Positions 49,367 through 60,677 of a DNA stretch of 64,000 nt are shown piece by piece. Made by a program: the position numbers and the translations under genes. Under the pieces are notes generated by a model, which worked only from the letters and a program-made list of their open reading frames with translations, had not been told where the DNA came from and ran no database searches. The DNA lies in NCBI RefSeq assembly GCF_008244685.1, contig NZ_VTFT01000002.1:248001-312000 (forward strand), in the 5' to 3' direction. This stretch comes from Luteimonas viscosa. GTDB lineage: Bacteria > Pseudomonadota > Gammaproteobacteria > Xanthomonadales > Xanthomonadaceae. Every line of letters starts with the position of its first letter. Within the stretch, counting starts at the first letter, position 1.

Positions 49367-49440
49367 CCTTCCACCGCTCGGCGGGGCATCGTGCCCTCCA
49401 TGAGTGGAAGCTGGCGCAAAGCGCCGGGTGGGGGCGCAGC
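49367..49440. repeat. Dispersed intergenic repeat, copy A
   Basis: Between the two metH genes is CGGCGGGGCATCGTGCCCTC followed by ATGAGTGGAAG, GCGCAAAGCGCC and GGTGGGGGCGCAG. Close relatives lie at 59168-59292 (CGGCGGGGCATTGCGCCCTT, GGTGGAAGGTGCCGGAGG, GATGGGGGGCAG). It is an interspersed, partly palindromic element; it contains no obvious cobalamin riboswitch. Confidence 0.6.
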
Positions 49441-49443
49441 CGA

Positions 49444-50538
49444 TCACGCGGCCTCCGCCAGTCGCGCTGGCAATGCGCGCGGTGCGACGCCGGCCACCGC
49501 ATCCGCGATCGCGCGGATGTGGTCGGGCGAGGTGCCGCAGCAGCCGCCGACCAGGTTGAGCAGGCCGGCCTGCGCGAATTCCTTCAGCACTTCGGCCATC
49601 TCTTCCGGGGTCTCGTCGTAGCCACCGAAGGCGTTGGGCAGGCCCGCGTTCGGATGCGCGCTGACGTAGCCGTCGGCAACGGTCGCCAGCGTCTCCACGT
49701 GCGGCCGCAGGTCCTTCGCGCCCAGCGCGCAGTTCAGGCCCACCGACAGCGGCCGCCCATGCGCGACAGAGGCGTAGAACGCCTCCGCGGTCTGCCCCGA
49801 CAGCGTGCGCCCGGACGCGTCGGTGATGGTGCCGGAGATCATCACCGGCAGCCGGCCGCCGCGCGCGTCGAACACTTCCTCCACCGCGTACAGCGCGGCC
49901 TTGGCGTTGAGCGTGTCGAAGATGGTCTCCACCATCAGGGTGTCGGCGCCGCCGTCGATCAGCCCCTCGATCGCTTCGCGATAGGTTTCGCGCAACTCGT
50001 CGAAGCTGGTGTTGCGGAAGCCGGGGTCGTTCACGTCCGGGCTGATCGAGGCGGTGCGGCTGGTCGGCCCGAGCACGCCGATGACGAAGCGCGGCTTGTG
50101 CGGCGTGGTGGCCTCGATCGCGTCGCAGCATCCGCGGGCCACGCGCGCACCCTCGCGGTTGAGTTCGTACACCAGGTGCTCGAGGTGGTAGTCGGCCTGG
50201 CTGACCGAGGTGGCGTTGAAAGTATTGGTCTCGACCAGGTCGGCGCCTGCCTCGAGATAGGCGGTGTGGATACCGGCGATGATGTCGGGCCGGGTCAGCA
50301 GCAGCAGGTCGTTGTTGCCCTTGAGGTCGTGGCCGCAGGCCGCGCCGTGGCCCGCGTGCGCGGCCTGGTGGGCGAAGTCGTAGCCGGCGGCGAAGCGCTC
50401 TCCGCGATAGTCCGCCTCCTGCAGGTCGTGGCGCTGGATCATCGTGCCCATGGCGCCGTCGATCACCAGGATGCGTTCGCGCAGCGCCGTCTCCAGCAGG
50501 GCGACGCGTTCGGGATGGAGCCAGGGCAGGGTGTTCAT
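49444..50538 (-). CDS. metH: Methionine synthase MetH, N-terminal polypeptide (homocysteine methyltransferase)
   Basis: The 364-residue homocysteine-binding half of split MetH. It has the N-terminal [39 protein letters not shown], and the three zinc cysteines: one in [15 protein letters not shown] and a pair in [14 protein letters not shown]. It donates the substrate site to the folate/B12 half encoded next. The gene lies 67 bases after sahR and is read in the same direction, so the order sahR-metH(N)-metH(C) forms one regulated unit. A split MetH is known in xanthomonads (family knowledge). Confidence 0.95.
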   Translation of the reverse strand: MNTLPWLHPERVALLETALRERILVIDGAMGTMIQRHDLQEADYRGERFAAGYDFAHQAAHAGHGAACGHDLKGNNDLLLLTRPDIIAGIHTAYLEAGADLVETNTFNATSVSQADYHLEHLVYELNREGARVARGCCDAIEATTPHKPRFVIGVLGPTSRTASISPDVNDPGFRNTSFDELRETYREAIEGLIDGGADTLMVETIFDTLNAKAALYAVEEVFDARGGRLPVMISGTITDASGRTLSGQTAEAFYASVAHGRPLSVGLNCALGAKDLRPHVETLATVADGYVSAHPNAGLPNAFGGYDETPEEMAEVLKEFAQAGLLNLVGGCCGTSPDHIRAIADAVAGVAPRALPARLAEAA

Positions 50539-50594
50539 GGGGACCGGTTCACAAGAGAAGGGGATTGGGGCGCATACGCATGCAGGGGACGGGC

Positions 50595-50608
50595 TAGGGC
50601 CCGCCCTA
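50595..50608. repeat. Short GTAGGGC palindrome at sahR stop
   Basis: TAGGGC and GCCCTA pair around a CC centre at 50595-50608, in a context TAGGGCCCGCCCTACGG. It overlaps the sahR stop codon and resembles the 'GTAG' start of SMAG-like palindromes described in Stenotrophomonas. Similarity is only suggestive. Confidence 0.35.
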
Positions 50609-51535
50609 CGGCTTGCGGGCGATCATCGAGATCACCTCGAAGTGCGGCGGGCGCTTCTCGCGGGTGACGGTCTCGGCGTTGACCAGTTCCAGTCCCGCGC
50701 GCGAGACGAAGCGGCGCAGGTCCTTGTCGGCGAAGCCCAGGTTGGCGTGGCCATAGGCCTGGACCACGTTCTGGTGCTCGTGCCGCGCCAGGCTCGACAG
50801 CAGCAGCCGGCCGCCGGGGCGCAGCACGCGCGCGGCCTCGGCCACCGCCTGGGCCGGCTTGTCGGCGTAGGTGAGCGCGTGCATCAGCACCACCAGGTCG
50901 AACTCGCCGTCGCCGAACGGCAGCGCGTGCATGTCGCCCTCGCGCACCTCGACGTTGCGGAACTTGCGCAGGCGCTCGGCCGCGGCGGCCACCACGCGCT
51001 TGCTGCTGTCCACGCAGACGTAACGGTGCGCGTGCGGCGCCAGCAGTTCGGCCAGCACGCCGTCGCCCGAGGCGATGTCGAGCACGTCGCCGGTGTCGAG
51101 CAGCGGCAGCGCGCTGCGCGCGAGCGCCTCCCAGGTGCGGCCGGGCGAGTAGTGGCGTTCCATGTCGCCGGCGACCGAATCCGCCCAGTTCTGGTCGGCC
51201 GCGCGCATCGCCAGCACCCCGGCGACGCGCTCCCCATCCTGCCGCAGCAGCGGATCGTCGCTGCCGGTGGACAGGGCCTGCCACAGGGCGCGCTGCGCCG
51301 GGTCGAGGGAGTCGTCGTCGAAGCGGTAGTAGGCCGAGACCCCGGCCCGGCGGTCGCGCACCAGGCCCGCCTCCTTGAGCTTGGCCAGGTGGGTGGAGAC
51401 GCGCGGCTGGGCCAGGCGGGTGATCGCGGAGAGCTCCGCGACGGTCAGTTCCTCTCCTTCGAGCAGCGCCAGCAGGCGTACGCGCGTCGGGTCGGCCAGC
51501 ACCTTGAGCCGGGCGGACCAGGCTTCGAGGTCCAT
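50606..51535 (-). CDS. sahR: SahR: ArsR-type regulator with methyltransferase domain
   Basis: A 309-residue regulator with an N-terminal ArsR winged helix (residues ~1-85; [39 protein letters not shown]) fused to a SAM-binding class I methyltransferase fold (motif [17 protein letters not shown], ~150-165; [20 protein letters not shown]). No metal-binding Cys cluster is visible in the helix. This matches SahR, an S-adenosylhomocysteine-sensing regulator of methionine genes, and it precedes both metH genes. ATG 51535 has GGAG five bases upstream, inside a 30-bp palindrome, so binding would block both transcription and translation starts. Confidence 0.9.
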   Translation of the reverse strand: MDLEAWSARLKVLADPTRVRLLALLEGEELTVAELSAITRLAQPRVSTHLAKLKEAGLVRDRRAGVSAYYRFDDDSLDPAQRALWQALSTGSDDPLLRQDGERVAGVLAMRAADQNWADSVAGDMERHYSPGRTWEALARSALPLLDTGDVLDIASGDGVLAELLAPHAHRYVCVDSSKRVVAAAAERLRKFRNVEVREGDMHALPFGDGEFDLVVLMHALTYADKPAQAVAEAARVLRPGGRLLLSSLARHEHQNVVQAYGHANLGFADKDLRRFVSRAGLELVNAETVTREKRPPHFEVISMIARKP

Positions 51536-51565
51536 AATATCTCCATATCGCGATATAGAGATATT
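51536..51565 (-). promoter_or_regulatory. Near-perfect 30-bp palindrome, SahR operator
   Basis: Arms AATATCTC (51536-51543) and GAGATATT (51558-51565) surround the perfect core ATATCGCGATAT (51545-51556); only the pair 51544/51557 mismatches. It touches the sahR start codon at 51535-51533 on the reverse strand and contains its GGAG site. An AT-rich dyad in a GC-rich genome marks a strong regulator site. Confidence 0.8.
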
Positions 51566-51668
51566 TTGGGCTCGCGGCGCCGGCGCGTCAACCCGATGCC
51601 TGTTCCGACGGTCGGCTTGCACGACGCGACATGAAGGTGTCCGGTAGGGTTCGCGACAGGTCGCGGGC

Positions 51669-51674
51669 TACAAT
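51669..51674 (+). promoter_or_regulatory. Probable -10 of acyl-CoA dehydrogenase gene
   Basis: TACAAT at 51669-51674 stands 31 bases before the GTG start of the acyl-CoA dehydrogenase gene. The -35 region shows no clear match. GAGG near 51696 gives a good ribosome site. Confidence 0.45.
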
Positions 51675-51704
51675 AAGGTTTCTCCGGAAACGATAGAGGT
51701 CGCC

Positions 51705-52853
<1,149 letters not shown>

Positions 52854-53016
52854 GGCTGCCCGTGTCTGCCCGCCGACCGTGCAGGTGCGCCGTCGATCCC
52901 GATGCGGGAGGCGCCCCTTCTCCCCGTTCCCACTCCTGCGTACGCCCCGCGGCGGACGCCCGCCATCCTGGCCCGCGTGAGAACGCGGGCCTTACTCCAT
53001 CCGGAGCCCGTTCCCC

Positions 53017-56000
53017 ATGACACCCGCGAAACCCGGCAAGGCCAAGACCGCCAAGCCCGCCGCCAAGACCGCCGCCGGACAGCCTGCCTCGCGCAGGCGC
53101 GCCACGTCCGCTGCGGCCGTGACCCCCAGCGTGCTCGAACCCATCTTCGCCGCGATCCGCAGGCGCAGCGGCAAGGCCGCGCAGGACGATGCCGGCGCCT
53201 TCGCCAGCGCGTTCTACCGGCGCATGACCGAGGACGAGCTGCCGATGCACGACGCCGAGGGCTGGGCGGCGCTGGCGACCGACCTGCTCGAGTTCATGCG
53301 CAGGCGCAAGCCCGGTACCGCGCTGGTGCGCCTGTTTAACCCGAACCGCAAGTCCCACGGCTGGGAATCGCCGCACACCGTGCTGCAGGTCGTCAACGAC
53401 GACATGCCCTTCCTCGTGGACTCGGCGACGATGGCGCTGGCCGAGCGGGGCATCGGCCTGCACGTGCTCGGCCATCCGGTCATCCAGGTCGCGCGCGACC
53501 GCGCCGGCCGGCTGGTGGCGGTGGGCGAGGGCGAGACCGAATCGGTGATGCACCTGGAGATCGACCGCCAGACCGCCGAGGGCATGGCCGCGATCGAGTC
53601 CGCGATCGGCCAGGTGCTGGCGGACGTGCGCGCGATCGTCGCCGACTGGAGCGCGATGCGCGAGAAGATGCAGCAGGTCGCCGCCGATCTCGCCAGCCGT
53701 CGCCTGCCGGTGACCGATGCCGAACGTCGCGAGGCGCAGGAATTCCTGCGCTGGGCCGCGAACGACCATTTCACCTTCTTCGGCTACCGCGAATACCAGG
53801 TGCGCAGGCAGGGCGGCGAGGAACTGCTGGCACCGGTCGAGGGCAGCGGACTGGGATTGCTGCGCGGCAACGGCACGGGCAAGGGGCGGCCGCTGAAGTC
53901 GCTGGCCGCGCACCGGATGAGCCACGACGGGCTGGCCGAATCGCTGGTGCTGACCAAGACCAATGCGCGTTCGACCGTGCACCGCCCCGGCTACATGGAC
54001 TACATCGGCGTGCTCGGCTTCGACAACAAGGGGCGCGCGGTGTCGGAGCAGCGTTTCCTCGGGCTGTACACCTCGGGCGCCTACAAGCGCCGCCCCTGGG
54101 ACATCCCGCTGGTGCGCGAGCGCTACGAACACGTGATGAGCGAATCGGGGCTCAAGCCGACCGGCCATAGCGGCAAGGCGCTCAAGCACATCCTCGAAAC
54201 CCTGCCGCGCGACGAACTGTTCCAGTCCAGCGCCGAGGAACTCTACCGCCTCGGGACCGGCGTGCTCGGCCTGCAGGAGCGCGTGCGCAGCAGGCTGTTC
54301 CTGCGCCGCGACCGCTACGGCCGCTTCTATTCGGTGCTGGTCTACATCCCGCGCGACCGCTTCAACACCGAGGTGCGCAGGCGGGTGGAGGCGATGCTGC
54401 GGCGGACGCTGCATGCCGACCACGTCGACGCCAGCGTGCTGATCGGCGAGTCGCCGCTGGCGCAGGTGCACCTGATCGTGCGTCCGCGCGGCGGCGAGAA
54501 GTTCGAGGTGGACCAGGCCCAGCTCGAGCGCGAGCTGGCGGTCATCGTCCGCAACTGGCAGGACGACCTGCGCGACGAGCTGGTGGCGCGCCACGGCGAG
54601 GAGCACGGCCTGGCGCTCGCAGGCCGCTACGGCCGCGCCCTGCCGGCGGGCTACATCGAGAACGCGACCCCGGCGATCGCGGCGACCGACGTCGAGCGCC
54701 TGGCCGCGCTGCGCGATGTCGACGACCTGCAGCTGAGCCTGCAGCAGTCGCCGCATGCGCTTCCGGGAGAAGGTGCACTGCGCTTCAAGCTTTATCGCCA
54801 GCGCGGCGACATCCCGTTGTCGGACGCGCTGCCGATGATGGAGAATCTCGGCTTGCGGGTGATCACCGAGCATCCCTACCGGATCGAGGTCGACGGCGCG
54901 CCGGTGTACATCCAGGACTTCGAGGTCGAATCGGGCGTGGTCGGGCTCGATGTCGAGCGCGCCGGCGCCGGTTTCGGCGAAGCCTTCGAGCGCCTGTGGC
55001 GTGGCGATGCCGAGAACGACGGCCTCAACCGGCTGATCCTCGGCGCGTCGCTGCGCTGGCGCCAGGTCGCGCTGCTGCGTGGCTACGCACGCTACCTGCA
55101 GCAGGTCGGGGTGCCGTTCTCGCAGAGCTACGTCGAGGAAACGTTCGCGGGCAACCCGCTGATCGCCCGCCTGCTGGTGGAGCTGTTCGAGGCACGCTTC
55201 GATCCCGGCGACCGCCGCAGGGAGGAGCTCGAACGGGAGATCGACGCTTTCGCAGGGCAACTGCAGGCACTCACCGCCGGCGACAGGTCGGCGATGGCGC
55301 TGCTGCAGCCGGTGATCGACGCCCGTCGCGACGAACGCGACGTGCGCTACGAGACCACGCGCAAGGCGCTCAAGGCACTGCTCGACAACGTCTCGAGCCT
55401 CGACGAGGACCGCATCCTGCGCAGCTTCATGGGCGTGATCGATGCGACCCTGCGCACCAGCTACTACCAGCGCGGCGCCGACGGCGGCTTCAAGGAGACG
55501 ATCGCGTTCAAGTTCGATTCGGCCCGGGTGCCGGAATTGCCGAAGCCGCGCCCGTACCGCGAGATCTTCGTCTACGGCCCGCGGGTCGAAGGCATCCACC
55601 TGCGCTTCGGCGCGGTCGCGCGCGGCGGCCTGCGCTGGTCCGACCGGCGCGAGGACTTCCGCACCGAGGTGCTGGGCCTGGTCAAGGCGCAGATGGTGAA
55701 GAACACGGTGATCGTCCCGGTGGGCTCGAAGGGCGGCTTCATCGTCAAGCGTCCGCCGGCCGGCGGCGACCGCGACGCGCTGTTCGCCGAGGGCGTGGCC
55801 TGCTACCGGCTGTTCATCAGCGGCCTGCTCGACGTCACCGACAACATCGTCGACGGCCGCATCGTGCCGCCGGCCGACGTCGTGCGCCACGACCAGGACG
55901 ACCCGTACCTGGTGGTCGCCGCCGACAAGGGCACCGCCACGTTCTCCGACATCGCCAACGGCATCTCCGCCGACTACGGCTTCTGGCTGGCGGACGCGTT

Positions 56001-58017
56001 CGCCTCCGGCGGCTCGGTCGGCTACGACCACAAGGGCATGGGCATCACCGCGCGCGGCGCCTGGGAGTCGGTCAAGCGCCACTTCCGCGCCCTGGGCCAC
56101 GATTCGCAGGCGCAGGACTTCACCTGCGTGGGCATCGGCGACATGTCCGGCGACGTGTTCGGCAACGGCATGCTGCTGTCCAGGCACATCCGCCTGGTGG
56201 CCGCGTTCGACCACCGCCACATCTTCATCGATCCGCAGCCCGATGCCGCCCGTTCCTACGCAGAGCGCGAGCGGATGTTCCAGCTGCCGCGTTCGAGCTG
56301 GGCTGACTACGACACCGCCCTGATCTCGAAGGGGGGCGGGGTGTACCCGCGTACGCTCAAGTCGATTCCGCTTTCGCCCGAGGCATGCGACGCGCTCGGC
56401 CTGCCCGAGGGCACCACGGCGATGGCGCCCAACGAGCTGCTGTCGGCGATCCTGCGCGCCCCGGTGGACCTGTTGTGGAACGGCGGCATCGGCACCTATG
56501 TCAAGTCCAGCCGCGAACAGCATGCCGACGTCGGCGACCGCGCCAACAACGCGATCCGGGTCGACGGCCGCGACCTGCGCTGCCGGATGGTGGGCGAGGG
56601 CGGCAACCTCGGCCTGACCCAGCTCGGGCGGATCGAGGCGGCCCAGCACGGCGTGCTCCTCAACACCGACTTCATCGACAACTCCGCGGGCGTCGACACC
56701 TCCGACCACGAGGTCAACATCAAGATCCTGCTCAACGCCCAGGTGCAGGACGGCAAACTGAAGATGGAGGCGCGCAACAGGCTGCTCGCCTCGATGACCG
56801 ACGAGGTCGCGCAGCTGGTGCTGTGGGACAACTACCGCCAGAACCAGGCGATCAGCCTGATGGAGCGGATGAGCGTCTCCCGCCTGGGCTCCAAGCAGCA
56901 CTTCATCCGCACGCTCGAGCAGCGCGGGCTCCTCGACCGCCAGATCGAGTACCTGCCCTCGGATGCCGAGATCGCCGAGCGCAAGGCCCGCGGCCAGGGC
57001 CTCACCCGGCCCGAGCTGGCGGTGCTGCTGTCGTACTCCAAGCTGGTCGCGTTCGACGAGCTGCTGCGCTCCGACGTGCCGGAGGACCCGTACCTGTCCA
57101 AGGAACTGCAGCGCTACTTCCCGAAGCCGCTGCAGAAGAAGTACGCGCAGGCGATGGAGCAGCACCGGCTCAAGCGCGAGATCATCGCCACGGCGGTGAC
57201 CAACACCATGATCAACCGCATGGGCGCCACCTTCCTGCTGCGCATGCAGGAAGACAGCGGCCGCAGCATCGGCGACGTCGCCAAGGCCTTCACCATCACC
57301 CGCGAGACGCTGGAGGCGCGCGCGCTGTGGGTGGAGATCGACGCGCTCGACGGCAAGGTCCCCGAATCGGTGCAGATCGACGCGTTGCTGGTGATCTGGA
57401 ACCTGCAGCGCTCGTTCACGCGCTGGCTGCTGTCGCGCCCCGGCGCGATCCCGGACATCACCACCGCGGTGAATCGCTACCACGATGGTTTCCGCGACAT
57501 CCGCGCGGGCGAGAACATCCTGCCCGATTCGCAGCGCCCCGCGTACGAGGCCAGCCTGGCAGACTGGCTCGGCCAGGGCGTGCCGGCGGACTTGGCCGGC
57601 CAGCTCGCCGCGCTGCCGTATCTGGAAACCAGCGCCGACATCATCGAGCTGGCGAGCGAGCGCAAGCGGCGCCCGGTGGACGTGGCCAGGCTGTATTTCC
57701 GCGTCGGCGAGGCGTTGCGCGTGCCGTGGCTGGCCGAACAGATCGACGCGTTGCAGGTCGACGGCCGCTGGCACGCGGTCGCGCGCGGCGTGCTGCGCGA
57801 GGAACTCGCCGCGCAACAGCGGATCATCGTCGGCCAGGTGCTGGCGATGCCGGGCGACAGCGCGGAGGACAAGGTGCGCCACTGGCTGGAGCGCGACGAT
57901 TCCACGCTGCGTTTCACCCTGGCGATGCTGACCGAACTCGCGGCGCAGAAGATCCTGGACTATCCGACCGTATCGGTCGCGGTGCAGCGCCTGTCGCAGC
58001 TGGCGCAGCGCGGCTGA
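53017..58017 (+). CDS. gdhB: NAD-specific glutamate dehydrogenase, 180-kDa class
   Basis: A very large (1666-residue) NAD-dependent glutamate dehydrogenase that deaminates glutamate to 2-oxoglutarate, the L-GDH180 type of Pseudomonas and xanthomonads. The N-terminal half carries ACT-like regulatory segments (for example TVLQVVNDDMPFLVDSATMA). The catalytic domain lies at about residues 850-1230: GVARGGLRWSDRREDFR (read as FGAVARGGLRWSD), VPVGSKGGFIVKR with the catalytic Lys, and DVFGNGMLLS for the nucleotide region. A C-terminal domain follows. The start MTPAKPGKAKTAKPA is a Lys/Ala-rich tail, possibly disordered. Transcribed after the acyl-CoA dehydrogenase, separated by ~160 bases. Confidence 0.93.
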   Translation: MTPAKPGKAKTAKPAAKTAAGQPASRRRATSAAAVTPSVLEPIFAAIRRRSGKAAQDDAGAFASAFYRRMTEDELPMHDAEGWAALATDLLEFMRRRKPGTALVRLFNPNRKSHGWESPHTVLQVVNDDMPFLVDSATMALAERGIGLHVLGHPVIQVARDRAGRLVAVGEGETESVMHLEIDRQTAEGMAAIESAIGQVLADVRAIVADWSAMREKMQQVAADLASRRLPVTDAERREAQEFLRWAANDHFTFFGYREYQVRRQGGEELLAPVEGSGLGLLRGNGTGKGRPLKSLAAHRMSHDGLAESLVLTKTNARSTVHRPGYMDYIGVLGFDNKGRAVSEQRFLGLYTSGAYKRRPWDIPLVRERYEHVMSESGLKPTGHSGKALKHILETLPRDELFQSSAEELYRLGTGVLGLQERVRSRLFLRRDRYGRFYSVLVYIPRDRFNTEVRRRVEAMLRRTLHADHVDASVLIGESPLAQVHLIVRPRGGEKFEVDQAQLERELAVIVRNWQDDLRDELVARHGEEHGLALAGRYGRALPAGYIENATPAIAATDVERLAALRDVDDLQLSLQQSPHALPGEGALRFKLYRQRGDIPLSDALPMMENLGLRVITEHPYRIEVDGAPVYIQDFEVESGVVGLDVERAGAGFGEAFERLWRGDAENDGLNRLILGASLRWRQVALLRGYARYLQQVGVPFSQSYVEETFAGNPLIARLLVELFEARFDPGDRRREELEREIDAFAGQLQALTAGDRSAMALLQPVIDARRDERDVRYETTRKALKALLDNVSSLDEDRILRSFMGVIDATLRTSYYQRGADGGFKETIAFKFDSARVPELPKPRPYREIFVYGPRVEGIHLRFGAVARGGLRWSDRREDFRTEVLGLVKAQMVKNTVIVPVGSKGGFIVKRPPAGGDRDALFAEGVACYRLFISGLLDVTDNIVDGRIVPPADVVRHDQDDPYLVVAADKGTATFSDIANGISADYGFWLADAFASGGSVGYDHKGMGITARGAWESVKRHFRALGHDSQAQDFTCVGIGDMSGDVFGNGMLLSRHIRLVAAFDHRHIFIDPQPDAARSYAERERMFQLPRSSWADYDTALISKGGGVYPRTLKSIPLSPEACDALGLPEGTTAMAPNELLSAILRAPVDLLWNGGIGTYVKSSREQHADVGDRANNAIRVDGRDLRCRMVGEGGNLGLTQLGRIEAAQHGVLLNTDFIDNSAGVDTSDHEVNIKILLNAQVQDGKLKMEARNRLLASMTDEVAQLVLWDNYRQNQAISLMERMSVSRLGSKQHFIRTLEQRGLLDRQIEYLPSDAEIAERKARGQGLTRPELAVLLSYSKLVAFDELLRSDVPEDPYLSKELQRYFPKPLQKKYAQAMEQHRLKREIIATAVTNTMINRMGATFLLRMQEDSGRSIGDVAKAFTITRETLEARALWVEIDALDGKVPESVQIDALLVIWNLQRSFTRWLLSRPGAIPDITTAVNRYHDGFRDIRAGENILPDSQRPAYEASLADWLGQGVPADLAGQLAALPYLETSADIIELASERKRRPVDVARLYFRVGEALRVPWLAEQIDALQVDGRWHAVARGVLREELAAQQRIIVGQVLAMPGDSAEDKVRHWLERDDSTLRFTLAMLTELAAQKILDYPTVSVAVQRLSQLAQRG

Positions 58018-58385
58018 CGTCCACGCCGGCCGCGGCCATGTCGCGGCCGGCAACGTCCGATGCGGCTCCCGTCGCCAGGCCTTCGGCCGCGGCCGAGGGC
58101 TGCCCGGCCGGCTCCCGCGCGGGAACGGACGACCCGGGTCCCGCGCGGAAACGGACGACCCCGGATCCCCACGCGCAGGGAGCGGCGACCGTGTGCGCTG
58201 GGATCCTCGTCGCAACTGCACCCCCGTGCCCGTCATTCCGGACGCGACGCCACCCTGCATCGCGCATGGAAGCGGTAGTCGACGATCGCGGACGATGCGC
58301 TGCACGGCGGTCCAGGGAGCCTGCTGCCACGCGGTGACGACGGCGCTCGGGTTATGCTCCAACGTCGACCGAGCAGGATCAGCGG
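58018..58385. other. gdh-nadK intergenic region with hairpin and direct repeat
   Basis: No gene is supported in these 368 bases. A perfect ten-base stem (GCCGGCCGCG 58025-58034, CGCGGCCGGC 58042-58051) right after gdh may end its transcript. A 26-base direct duplication follows (58113-58140 and 58139-58167; core AACGGACGACCC). At ~58229 CCCGTCATTCCGG recalls the palindromic repeat near 804. TATGCT near 58353 could be a -10 for nadK. Confidence 0.5.
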
Positions 58386-59156
58386 ATGAGCACCACGCCA
58401 CGCATCGCCTTCCTCGCCAGCCAGATCGACGACGCCCAGGAGGCGCTTGCCGCGCTGACCACGCGCCACGGCCAGTGCCAGCCCGAGGAGGCGGACGTGC
58501 TGTGCGCACTGGGTGGCGACGGATTCATGCTGCAGACCCTGCACCGCTACGGCAGCCTCGCCCGGCCGGTGTTCGGCATGAAGCTGGGCACGGTCGGCTT
58601 CCTGATGAACCAGCATCGCGAGGACGACCTGCTCGAGCGGATCCACGCGGCCGAGCCGGCGGTGCTGCATCCGCTGGAGATGATCGCGCAGACCGAATCC
58701 GGTGCCACCGTGGGTTCGCTGGCCTACAACGAAGTCTCGCTGCTGCGGCAGACCCGTCAGGCCGCGCACCTGTCGATCGAGCTCAACGGCAAGCCGCGCC
58801 TGGACGAGCTGATCGCCGATGGCGTGATGGTGGCCACCGCCGCAGGCAGCACCGCCTACAACTACTCCGCGCATGGCCCGATCCTGCCGCTGGGCGCGAA
58901 CGTGGTCGCGCTGACGCCGATCGCCGCGTTCCGCCCCCGGCGCTGGCGCGGCGCCCTGCTCAAGGGGGACACTGAAGTGCGCTTCCGGGTGCTCGATCCG
59001 TTCAAGCGACCGGTCAGCGCCACCGCCGACTCGCACGAGGTGCGCGACGTGGTCGAAGTGATGATCCGCGAGTCGCGCGAGCGCACGGTCACCATGCTGT
59101 TCGATCCCGAGCACAACCTCGAGGAACGCATCCTCAGCGAGCAGTTCGAGGCCTGA
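58386..59156 (+). CDS. nadK: NAD kinase
   Basis: Phosphorylates NAD to NADP; cytoplasmic. The 256-residue protein has the ATP-binding [11 protein letters not shown], the [13 protein letters not shown] segment, [15 protein letters not shown] and the [23 protein letters not shown] motif of the NAD kinase fold. The short N-terminus fits the compact xanthomonad form. ATG 58386 follows AGGATCAGCGG. Alone or the first gene of a unit with the 5'-nucleotidase, separated by repeats. Confidence 0.95.
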   Translation: MSTTPRIAFLASQIDDAQEALAALTTRHGQCQPEEADVLCALGGDGFMLQTLHRYGSLARPVFGMKLGTVGFLMNQHREDDLLERIHAAEPAVLHPLEMIAQTESGATVGSLAYNEVSLLRQTRQAAHLSIELNGKPRLDELIADGVMVATAAGSTAYNYSAHGPILPLGANVVALTPIAAFRPRRWRGALLKGDTEVRFRVLDPFKRPVSATADSHEVRDVVEVMIRESRERTVTMLFDPEHNLEERILSEQFEA

Positions 59157-59167
59157 GGCCCGCCCGG

Positions 59168-59292
59168 CTTTTCCCTTCCCCGCTCGCGGGGCAGGTACCG
59201 AAGGCGGACAGGGGCTCGCCTTTCCCTTCCCCCGATCGGCGGGGCATTGCGCCCTTCACGGGTGGAAGGTGCCGGAGGCGGATGGGGGGCAG
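59168..59292. repeat. Dispersed intergenic repeats, copies B and C
   Basis: Two related units lie in tandem between nadK and the nucleotidase gene: 59168-59220 (CCCTTCCCCGCTCGCGGGGC, GGTACCGAAGGCGGACAGGG) and 59221-59292 (CCCTTCCCCCGATCGGCGGG, then GGTGGAAGGTGCCGGAGGCG). Each begins with a palindrome around CCCC...GGGG. The second is close to copy A at 49367-49440. Confidence 0.6.
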
Positions 59293-59342
59293 GCCGAAGC
59301 CATCGCACCCCGGGTACACGCCAACGAATGCATAATCCCCGC

Positions 59343-60257
59343 ATGTCCGGCAAAGAACCCGTCGCGGTCCTCACCATCGCGATTTCCTCGCGCGCGCTGT
59401 TCGACCTCGAGGACAGCCACGCGCTGTTCGAACGCGAGGGCATCGAGCCCTATTCCGAGTACCAGCGCACCCACGAGGACGATGTGCTGGAACCCGGCAT
59501 CGCCTTCTCGCTGGTGCGCAAGCTGCTGGCGCTCAACATCGCCGCGCCCGCCGAAGCGCCGCGGGTCGAGGTGATCCTGCTCTCGCGAAACTCCGCCGAT
59601 ACCGGTCTGCGCATCTTCAACTCGATCCAGCACCACAAGCTGCCGATCTCGCGCGCCACCTTCACTTCGGGCGAACCCACCTGGCCGTACATCCGCCCGT
59701 TCGGCGCGCAGCTGTTCCTGTCCGCCAACCCCGAGTCCGTGCGCCAGGCACTGGCCAACGGCGTCGCCGCCGCCACCATCCTTCCGGACCGCGCCAAGCC
59801 CGGCACCATGGCCAGCGAGCAGATCCGCATCGCCTTCGACGGCGATGCGGTGATCTTCGGCGACGAAGGCGAGCGCGTCTCGCGCGAGGGTGGCATCGAC
59901 GCCTTCCACCGCCACGAGATCGAGCGCGCCCGCGAACCGCTCTCCGGCGGCCCCTTCCGCGCCTTCCTCTCGGCCCTTCATGACCTCCAGGCCGCGTTTC
60001 CCGTTGGCGAAGCTGCCCCGATCCGCACCGCCCTGGTCACCGCGCGCTCCGCGCCCGCGCACGAACGCGTGATCCGCACCCTGCGCGAATGGGGCGTGCG
60101 CCTGGACGAGGCCCTGTTCCTCGGCGGCCGCGCCAAGGGACCGTTCCTCGAGGCCTTCGGCGCCGACATCTTCTTCGACGATTCGGCGCACAACATCGAC
60201 AGCGCCCGCCAGCACGTACTCGCGGGCCACGTGCCACACGGGGTATCGAACGACTAG
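59343..60257 (+). CDS. 5'-nucleotidase (PF06189-type)
   Basis: A 304-residue protein of the cytosolic 5'-nucleotidase family, dephosphorylating nucleoside 5'-monophosphates. Visible marks are LTIAISSRALFDLEDSHALF, EVILLSRNSADTGLRIFNSI, HHKLPISRATFTSGEP, a conserved IRIAFDGDAVIFGDEGE with nucleophile-type Asp, and FDDSAHNIDSA near the end, as in HAD-like nucleotidases. ATG 59343 is chosen; ATG 59328 is also in frame. Likely follows nadK, both acting on nucleotides. Confidence 0.88.
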   Translation: MSGKEPVAVLTIAISSRALFDLEDSHALFEREGIEPYSEYQRTHEDDVLEPGIAFSLVRKLLALNIAAPAEAPRVEVILLSRNSADTGLRIFNSIQHHKLPISRATFTSGEPTWPYIRPFGAQLFLSANPESVRQALANGVAAATILPDRAKPGTMASEQIRIAFDGDAVIFGDEGERVSREGGIDAFHRHEIERAREPLSGGPFRAFLSALHDLQAAFPVGEAAPIRTALVTARSAPAHERVIRTLREWGVRLDEALFLGGRAKGPFLEAFGADIFFDDSAHNIDSARQHVLAGHVPHGVSND

Positions 60258-60677
60258 CGGGATCGCGCGGGACCCGGGACCTTCCGTGGCCCGGAGCCGG
60301 GGTCCGCTGGTGCGTAGCGGCGGTATCGGCCGAACCACGTGCTGGCCAACCGGGATGCCCGACGACGCACATCGCGGACGCGGCGAATCTGGTTGAATGG
60401 CATCGGGAACGGCGAAACATGCGCGTCCTGCCTCGTCGCCAGCAATCGGCCGCAGACTGCCGGTGGATGACGTCGTCGTCCGGTGCCGCTCCGCATGGCG
60501 GCAATCGCAGGACCGCCCCGCCGTTCATTCGTCATCGAGGACGGGGCGGCGTTTCCCCGGTCGCCCCGCGTCCCGATGCGATGGTGTTCACGAACCCGGG
60601 CCACGCCCCTGCCGACTCGAGGCAGATGCCGCCGAGGCAGGCAGGGCATTGCCGGAACCGCATTTTCATGGAATGGC
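60258..60677. other. Nucleotidase-GST intergenic region
   Basis: A 420-base stretch without a supported gene; short open frames on both strands lack family resemblance and start sites. CCGCCCCG (60513-60520) and CGGGGCGG (60542-60549) can pair around a 21-base loop. It contains no obvious promoter or mobile-element end. It separates conserved genes from an accessory-looking block. Confidence 0.4.

Noticed and set aside
50539..50605. A cobalamin riboswitch before metH
   Set aside because: The gap between sahR and metH(N) is only 67 bases, too short for a B12 riboswitch, and no B12-box-like core is seen; the 97-base gap between the two metH genes holds a dispersed repeat.
60258..60677. A small gene between the nucleotidase and GST genes
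   Set aside because: Open frames on both strands overlap each other, have no ribosome site and carry no family pattern.
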